Made by a program: the position numbers and the translations under genes. 10,563 nucleotides of DNA from Bacillota bacterium (GTDB lineage Bacteria > Bacillota > Sulfobacillia > Sulfobacillales > Sulfobacillaceae), in contig JAMCTO010000187.1 of NCBI GenBank assembly GCA_023381095.1, positions 1-10,563 on the forward strand, in the 5' to 3' direction. The notes under the pieces are model-generated. The model was not told the DNA's origin, did no database searches, and worked only from the letters and a program-made list of their open reading frames with translations. Positions 6,578-10,563 of this stretch are shown here, in pieces (position 1 is the stretch's first letter; every line of letters starts with the position of its first letter).

Positions 6578-6583
6578 TATAAT
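6578..6583 (+). promoter_or_regulatory. -10 box of the glutaredoxin-like gene promoter
   Basis: A perfect TATAAT lies 39 nt upstream of the ATG at 6623. At 16-18 nt upstream the sequence (around GGTCTC) is a poor -35, so the promoter may be weak or rely on an activator. Transcription would begin near 6590, leaving an A-rich leader with the Shine-Dalgarno AAAGGAG at 6608-6614. Confidence 0.5.
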
Positions 6584-6622
6584 GGGGACTAAAATCCTCT
6601 AAAATTTAAAGGAGCGAATCGC

Positions 6623-6868
6623 ATGCCAAGAGTGGTGGTTTATACCCAAACTGGGTGACACGCGTGTGAAGAAGAGAAGGCGTGGCTTTCTCATCGCGGT
6701 ACCTCATTTGAAGAACGAAATATTCGTCGCAATGTGTCGTGGATTGATGATGTCATCAATCTTGGCTCGCAGTCAACTCCTACGACGGTCATCTCTCAAG
6801 ACGACGGTTCTACCCAGGTTGTGGTCGGCTTTCAAAGGCCTGCGCTGGAAGAAGCGTTGAAAAAATAG
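6623..6868 (+). CDS. Glutaredoxin-like selenoprotein candidate (UxxC, in-frame TGA)
   Basis: The product is 81 residues when TGA is read as selenocysteine. It is a small cytosolic thiol-redox protein of the glutaredoxin/NrdH-like thioredoxin fold: first strand RVVVYTQTG (3-11), redox motif U12-H13-A14-C15, helix EEEKAWLSHRG (16-26), strand SFEERNI (28-34), the cis-proline segment STPTTVI with Pro53 (51-57), the VVVGF stretch (66-70) and a last helix PALEEALKK. TGA (6656-6658) stands exactly where family members have the first catalytic Cys, while the resolving Cys15 is kept. AAAGGAG lies 8 nt before the ATG, the reading frame on both sides is intact, and a SECIS-like hairpin follows. None of the well-supported neighbouring genes ends in TGA or has an in-frame TGA, so a general recoding is not indicated. 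Alternatives are a recent nonsense mutation or a base error (TGC/TGT to TGA). It is divergent from tRNA-Arg/tadA and convergent with the hydrolase gene. It stops with TAG. Confidence 0.78.
6674..6692 (+). promoter_or_regulatory. Bacterial SECIS-like hairpin
   Basis: GAGAAGG-CGTGG-CTTTCTC forms a 7-bp stem (one G-T pair) with a 5-nt loop. The loop starts 22 nt after the TGA and has G at its second position. Known bacterial SECIS elements lie immediately downstream of the UGA, inside the coding region, with the apical loop at about 16-37 nt and a G in the first two loop bases; this hairpin meets these rules. Binding by SelB is inferred. Confidence 0.6.
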
Positions 6869-6894
6869 GGGGACGTCACTTGATAGGCGTCCCC
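6861..6894 (-). terminator. Intrinsic terminator between the convergent glutaredoxin and hydrolase genes
   Basis: GGGGACG (6869-6875) and CGTCCCC (6888-6894) form a 7-bp GC-rich stem with a 12-nt loop. On the minus strand it is followed by CTA and six Ts, a good terminator for the hydrolase gene, whose stop lies 7 nt before the stem. On the plus strand the tail is GACTAAATT, so termination of the glutaredoxin-like gene would be weaker. Confidence 0.75.
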
Positions 6895-6901
6895 GACTAA
6901 A

Positions 6902-7702
6902 TTAAGAGACGTGAGCGGCAAAAAACTCTAGCGTTTTGGCCCAGGCATCACGTGCTGCATTTGGATCGTAGGAACTGCGGGAATCGTTAAAGAACGCATG
7001 ACCTGCTTCGGGATATATTTCGTAATGATAGGTCTTCCCAGCGGTTTTCATCGCTGCGGCGACTTCCGGCACCTGGTCCGTAATGCGATGGTCAGTACCG
7101 CCATAAAACCCGAATACTGGGCATTGGATGGCCGCCATGGCCTCGGCGCCGGGTGCCACTCCATAATTGCACACAGAGGCACGTAGTTGGGGAAACTGCG
7201 TTGCTAAAGCAAAGGATAAGGCCCCACCCATGCAGTAGCCAATACTGCCTACTTCTCTACCTTGGTCGCGCAAGTATTGTGCCCAACTTTTTAAATCTGC
7301 CACCATGGCTTCCGTGTCCCGTGGACCAAACAGCACCCCTAAGGTTTCTTGAATGCGTTGGCTTTCATCAGTTGGAAGCTTGTTAAGATACTGTGCTCGA
7401 AGACTTTGGTCCATCCAGGCTGCTTGGGGCAAAGTGTCAAAAAATTGTTTTACCGCTTCGATCCGGGGAAAAGACAGTGCCTCCGGTCTGCCGCCTCGGG
7501 AATACAAATCAGGGGCTAGTGCAACATACCCAGCTTCCCCAAATCTTCTGGCCATATCCTGAATGTGGTCGTCAGGACCCCAAATTTCCTGAATCACCAG
7601 AATAGCAGGCGTGTCGGCGCTGGCTTTAGGAGGCGTCACCTGGTATGCTTGCATTTCTCGGCCATCTCTTGAATGAGTGACCCACTTTGTCGTCAAATCC
7701 AC
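6902..7702 (-). CDS. Dienelactone hydrolase family protein
   Basis: This is a cytosolic alpha/beta hydrolase of the dienelactone hydrolase family, which cleaves dienelactones in chlorocatechol breakdown; many members have other ester or lactone substrates, so the true substrate is unknown. The 266 residues carry the family's Cys-His-Asp triad: Cys157 in GYCMGG (155-160), Asp204 in GGTDHRI, and His235 in EAGHAFF. Glu39 in QEIWG is the Glu that pairs with the Cys in the resting family enzyme. The stretch around 75-120 is longer than in the roughly 236-residue archetype. The GTG at 7702 has AGGTGG 7 nt upstream, and a TAAAAT -10-like box lies at 7730-7735. It is a single-gene unit with its own terminator. 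It stops with TAA. Confidence 0.9.
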   Translation of the reverse strand: MDLTTKWVTHSRDGREMQAYQVTPPKASADTPAILVIQEIWGPDDHIQDMARRFGEAGYVALAPDLYSRGGRPEALSFPRIEAVKQFFDTLPQAAWMDQSLRAQYLNKLPTDESQRIQETLGVLFGPRDTEAMVADLKSWAQYLRDQGREVGSIGYCMGGALSFALATQFPQLRASVCNYGVAPGAEAMAAIQCPVFGFYGGTDHRITDQVPEVAAAMKTAGKTYHYEIYPEAGHAFFNDSRSSYDPNAARDAWAKTLEFFAAHVS

Positions 7703-7729
7703 TAATATACCACCTCGTTTCTCGTCCCT

Positions 7730-7735
7730 ATTTTA
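7730..7735 (-). promoter_or_regulatory. -10-like box upstream of the hydrolase gene
   Basis: TAAAAT on the minus strand, 27 nt before the GTG at 7702, would start transcription near 7723. No canonical -35 is visible at 16-18 nt, so the call rests on the -10 and its position only. Confidence 0.35.
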
Positions 7736-7739
7736 CCAT

Positions 7740-8158
7740 TTTTAGGAGTCCTCATTCGATAACATTCTAAAAACCTGAATTTCAGCGCACTGTATCACAC
7801 TCTGCTCCAAGAGCCTACGCACCGCAATTAACCGGAACCTTTGCCCAAATCATCCCGAGCGACTCAAACATTGGCTAACAGAATCGATTCAAAACGTTGA
7901 CCGTTAACATAGGTTAAGGCCCCGGAGCAGTTCCTATTCATTGGCCAGAGCCACATGGTGCTATAGACCTGATTCTGGAAAAGGCAGGCAGCGCCAGTTC
8001 ATTGATGGGTAGTGGAAAAGATGGCGCTCCTATCCTATAGTGTCTCAGTGGTCCCTGTTTTCAGGCATTTGTCCAATCCACTGTGCTCTGCTCCAAAACT
8101 CGTTCATTAGTCTGCTCGTCACCATGCGGCTTTGCCTGAGTTCTTCGTCTTTCGAAGG
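7740..8158. other. Non-coding gap between the hydrolase and NlpC/P60 genes
   Basis: No gene is visible: all frames are broken within about 50 codons, and none of the short translations resembles a protein I know. It should contain the 3' end of the epimerase-NlpC transcript, but no convincing hairpin plus T run was found on the minus strand. An 11-nt direct repeat (CTCTGCTCCAA) occurs at 7800-7810 and 8086-8096, each copy preceded by CACTGT a few bases upstream. Confidence 0.45.
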
Positions 8159-9412
8159 CTATGCAAAAGCAGCATGAACAGAAGTCAGGGCCTCCCCGTA
8201 ACGCTGTTCCCCATTTCTCAAAAACAAGTCGAGAGGAGTTACCATCACCTGGTTAGCTAATATCGGGTCACGGTCAGGATCTGTTCTATAGCCGACAAAG
8301 GCATGAATAGCCCAATGGCGATTATTATGGCGCCCCAGATACAAGAGAACGTGTCCAGGCATGTAGAGCTCGTCTCCGAGCTTAGCCTCGCGCAAATCCC
8401 GATCCCAATCAGCGGTGACTTTTGTTCGCAACGGCAAGGCAAGTTTTTGAGATTTGCTATTGCGTGGCAACTGCACCCCGATGGTGCGATAAACATCCAT
8501 GATGAAGCTGCTGCAATCATGACGGTCAAAACTGTCGCCCCACCCGTAACGCTCGCCCAACAGGGCAAAGGCGCTCTCCAGCAACGAGCGAGGATGGGGA
8601 GGCAAGAATCCTTCAACGGCTTTCGCTTGTTTTGAGATTAAGCCCTTCTCGACAACCAACGACCCATCAGAACCACGAACAGGAAGCAGAATAGGGTAGT
8701 GCCAGAAAGAGGTTTGCCTTCCGTAAGCCAAATCCGTTGCGGGAGTCGAAGGTTCCAAGGGAAGCCAGGCGCCAAATTCCACGGGCATCGGTAAAGCACT
8801 TCTCCGGTAAGGATTCGGCTCGACCGCGACCCCACGGCCCGTAACCACGAGCGGTTGGGACAGTTCGGCATATTGTAAAAACGACGCCAAATTACACCAA
8901 GCTACGTAGTTTTTGTCCACCCATCCTTGGTAGGTTCGTGATTGCACCAGGTACCATTCCTGGTCAAAGCTCTCTCCAAGAATTAGGACCGGTTCAAACG
9001 TATGCAACGCGGTTTGTTGCACTTGATCAAATTCCCGGTTGTCCGCACTGCGGTATATACGGGTACGGGTGGCAAAGGAACCCATGGGAGCACGGCTGAT
9101 GCTAAAACCATATCTTTCGACCACTGCCTTCGGAACACTATTATTGCTGATTTGGACTCGAACTTCCGCTGTCAACCGGCTGCCGTCAACCAAATACCCT
9201 TCAGGTACTGGCGACATCGGCTGTACCCACCGTAGTGGATTGTCGAAGTCATTCAGCATATTGGATAAATCGGCGACTTGACCCGAGGCTACCAAGGTGG
9301 TATTAAACGACGGGACATCTAGAGTCGGTGCCGTCGCACAAAATGTCTGCCAGAACTGGGGTGTCAACATCTCTGACGTCAACTGCAATTCCTTCAGGTA
9401 ATCCTGTTCCAT
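8159..9412 (-). CDS. ykfC: NlpC/P60 gamma-D-glutamyl-diamino acid peptidase with SH3-type domains (YkfC-like)
   Basis: This cysteine peptidase is expected to cut the D-Glu-gamma-diamino acid bond in muropeptide fragments. Of the 417 residues, about 1-100 are an N-terminal region and about 105-270 are bacterial SH3-type segments, including QEWYLVQSRTYQGWVDKNY (151-169). The NlpC/P60 domain fills about 275-400. The catalytic residues are Cys300 (HDCSSF), His354 (GHVLLYLG) and His370 (IHAF); YGWGD and LPRNSKSQ are typical of the family. No signal peptide or membrane segment is seen, which favours a cytoplasmic recycling role rather than wall cleavage. The ATG at 9412 was chosen because GAGGAG lies 7 nt upstream and the N-terminal extension of the open frame overlaps the epimerase. 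It starts 4 nt after the epimerase stop, matching the ykfB-ykfC pair of B. subtilis. It stops with TAG. Confidence 0.88.
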   Translation of the reverse strand: MEQDYLKELQLTSEMLTPQFWQTFCATAPTLDVPSFNTTLVASGQVADLSNMLNDFDNPLRWVQPMSPVPEGYLVDGSRLTAEVRVQISNNSVPKAVVERYGFSISRAPMGSFATRTRIYRSADNREFDQVQQTALHTFEPVLILGESFDQEWYLVQSRTYQGWVDKNYVAWCNLASFLQYAELSQPLVVTGRGVAVEPNPYRRSALPMPVEFGAWLPLEPSTPATDLAYGRQTSFWHYPILLPVRGSDGSLVVEKGLISKQAKAVEGFLPPHPRSLLESAFALLGERYGWGDSFDRHDCSSFIMDVYRTIGVQLPRNSKSQKLALPLRTKVTADWDRDLREAKLGDELYMPGHVLLYLGRHNNRHWAIHAFVGYRTDPDRDPILANQVMVTPLDLFLRNGEQRYGEALTSVHAAFA

Positions 9413-9416
9413 TCCT

Positions 9417-10496
9417 TTACTCCTCTTGGGGTGCTTGCGGCCAGTCAACACCAAGTCCGAGACCTGTGGGCAGGGCAATGGATCCCCCAGTATATTGAAT
9501 TCCACCAGTCGCTTGAGGGTCAGACAAAAAATATGCCGCATCCAAATCAACATAGTCTGCCCGATACGTGGTCGCAAACATCGCCGCAGCGGTAACCGAA
9601 GCCATTCCCTCCATCATACTGCCGACCATAAGCTTGAATCCGGCAGATCGAACCAAGTCGGCCATGATTCGCGCAGTTGACAGCCCTCCGCATTTCATCA
9701 GTTTAATATTGACGATATCGGCGGCTTGTAAATCTAATATCCGCAGCAACTGTTCCGTCCCAAACACGCTTTCATCGGCGGCAATCGGAATCGGGCTTTG
9801 GCGGGTCACTTCGCGTAGCCCTTGAATATCTCGGGACACCACTGGCTGTTCAATGAAGTCAATGTCAAAGTCAGTCAAGACTTCAGCTGCAGCGATGCTT
9901 TCCCGCACTGTCCAAGCCTGGTTGGGATCCAGCCACATTTGCACCGTTTCCGGCACCGCTTGACGGACAGCGATGACACGTTCAACGTCGTGACCATCAT
10001 GGCCGCCCACTTTAACCTTAAGGTGATGAAAGCCCTGTTCTACCAGTCCTCGCGCCTGTTCCACCATGGGGGTAATTTCTCCTAAACTCACGGTGGCATC
10101 CGTCCACAGAGGTCGGGAGATCCCGCCTAAGTATGACAGCAACGACTCATTATGGTGCTTGGCGTAGAGATCGTGAAGCGCAATATCGACGGCAGCCTTT
10201 GCCGAAAAGTTTCCAACAATAGACCGCGCCAGTATCATTTGTGTGCCGGCAATGTCGGTCAACTCTTGGTCGCTTAACGCAGGCAGGATATATTCTTCCA
10301 ATGCCGCAACAATTGATGGGGCGGTTTCTCCAGTAATAGCCGCTGTCGGTGCTGCAGAACCTACACCTAAAAGTCCGACATCGGTGCTTAGCACCACGCG
10401 AATTTCTTCAACGGCAGTGACCGTGCGCAGAGCCGTATGGAAGGGTGTCGTCAATGACAATATTGAACGTGTCACCCGATAATCTTTGAGTTTCAC
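9417..10496 (-). CDS. ykfB: Dipeptide epimerase (L-Ala-D/L-Glu epimerase, YkfB-like)
   Basis: This enolase-superfamily enzyme is likely to convert L-Ala-D-Glu from peptidoglycan to L-Ala-L-Glu in the cytosol. The 359 residues fit the family. An N-terminal capping domain is followed by a barrel with the acid/base pair: Lys160 and Lys162 in LKVKVGG, and Lys265 in NIKLMKCGG. The Mg2+ ligands are Asp190 (LDPNQ), Glu216 (FIEQP) and Asp241 (ADES). The DLD motif at 317-319 is the signature that separates dipeptide epimerases from other muconate-lactonizing-like enzymes. The GTG at 10496 begins MKLKDYRV; the nearest Shine-Dalgarno-like sequences are GGAA at 7 nt and AGGGA at 12 nt. The NlpC/P60 gene follows after 4 nt. 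Substrate is inferred from motifs and neighbour. It stops with TAA. Confidence 0.9.
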   Translation of the reverse strand: MKLKDYRVTRSILSLTTPFHTALRTVTAVEEIRVVLSTDVGLLGVGSAAPTAAITGETAPSIVAALEEYILPALSDQELTDIAGTQMILARSIVGNFSAKAAVDIALHDLYAKHHNESLLSYLGGISRPLWTDATVSLGEITPMVEQARGLVEQGFHHLKVKVGGHDGHDVERVIAVRQAVPETVQMWLDPNQAWTVRESIAAAEVLTDFDIDFIEQPVVSRDIQGLREVTRQSPIPIAADESVFGTEQLLRILDLQAADIVNIKLMKCGGLSTARIMADLVRSAGFKLMVGSMMEGMASVTAAAMFATTYRADYVDLDAAYFLSDPQATGGIQYTGGSIALPTGLGLGVDWPQAPQEE

Positions 10497-10538
10497 TAAG
10501 GTTCCACTTCCCTAATTGGTCTATACAACTCAAGTTAG

Positions 10539-10559
10539 TTTACCATGGGCATCGGTAAA
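10539..10559. repeat. Inverted repeat TTTACC-N9-GGTAAA upstream of the epimerase gene
   Basis: Perfect 6-nt arms (10539-10544 and 10554-10559) flank a 9-nt spacer, centred about 53 nt before the epimerase GTG. It could be an operator or chance; no clear -35/-10 pair is visible around it, and the gene may be transcribed from further upstream, beyond the window. Confidence 0.35.
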
Positions 10560-10563
10560 GCAC

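Noticed and set aside
6656..6658. TGA as evidence of a simple pseudogene or of a changed genetic code
   Set aside because: The stop hits the one residue where Sec makes chemical sense and there is no other damage; no other gene here has an in-frame TGA and Trp is encoded by TGG, so code reassignment is not supported. A single nonsense mutation or base error cannot be fully excluded.
6666..6860. 64-codon plus-strand frame inside the glutaredoxin-like gene
   Set aside because: It is Arg/Lys-rich out-of-frame translation; the real frame is the one through the TGA at 6656.
9413..9577. Longer NlpC/P60 start overlapping the epimerase
   Set aside because: A 55-residue extension inside the epimerase frame is unlikely; GAGGAG lies 7 nt before the ATG at 9412.
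1..10563. CRISPR array, insertion sequence or prophage genes
   Set aside because: No spaced direct repeats, transposase motifs, terminal inverted repeats with target duplications, or phage-like genes were seen.

Overview
The window looks like chromosomal DNA of a Gram-positive, endospore-forming lineage of Firmicutes type with roughly 50% GC. The gene order and protein style resemble Sulfobacillus and its relatives; the genus is an inference. The backbone is the minus-strand order tadA - tRNA-Ser - SRP RNA - dnaX - ybaB - recR - yaaL - bofA, the arrangement known from Bacillus subtilis (yaaJ-scr-dnaX-yaaK-recR-yaaL-bofA). BofA belongs to a sporulation control family, which fits a spore former. 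Here that order is interrupted between recR and yaaL by a K+ channel gene with its own promoter and by a small unrecognised gene.

Layout. 1-578: no supportable gene. 579-1447: bofA, a YaaL-family gene and a hypothetical gene, all minus, probably one operon. 1448-1823: non-coding. 1824-2783: two-TM K+ channel with a cytoplasmic RCK domain. 2914-5489: recR, ybaB and dnaX. 5564-5883: small SRP RNA, tRNA-Ser(GGA) and tRNA-Ser(CGA). 5906-6454: tadA and tRNA-Arg(CCT). 6578-6868: the only plus-strand gene, a glutaredoxin-like protein. 6902-7702: dienelactone-hydrolase-family enzyme. 7740-8158: non-coding. 8159-10496: dipeptide epimerase followed 4 nt later by an NlpC/P60 peptidase, a cytoplasmic muropeptide-recycling pair like YkfB/YkfC.

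The standout is the plus-strand gene at 6623-6868. It has a strong Shine-Dalgarno, a perfect TATAAT -10 and an intact glutaredoxin-fold reading frame of 81 codons. An in-frame TGA sits exactly where the first catalytic cysteine of the CxxC motif belongs (G-TGA-H-A-C). A 7-bp hairpin lies 22 nt after the TGA with a G in the second position of its loop, as expected for a bacterial SECIS element. The simplest reading is a selenocysteine-containing (UxxC) glutaredoxin. A conventional gene finder would miss it, because the 5' part before the TGA is only 11 codons. No selA/B/C/D gene is in the window, so Sec decoding has to be checked elsewhere in the genome.

Secondary points: a terminator-like hairpin with a U7 run lies inside the 3' coding end of tadA, just before the tRNA-Ser promoter; a possible homopolymer frameshift sits at the start of the hypothetical gene upstream of yaaL; and a 17-nt exact repeat links the last bases of the window to the NlpC gene.
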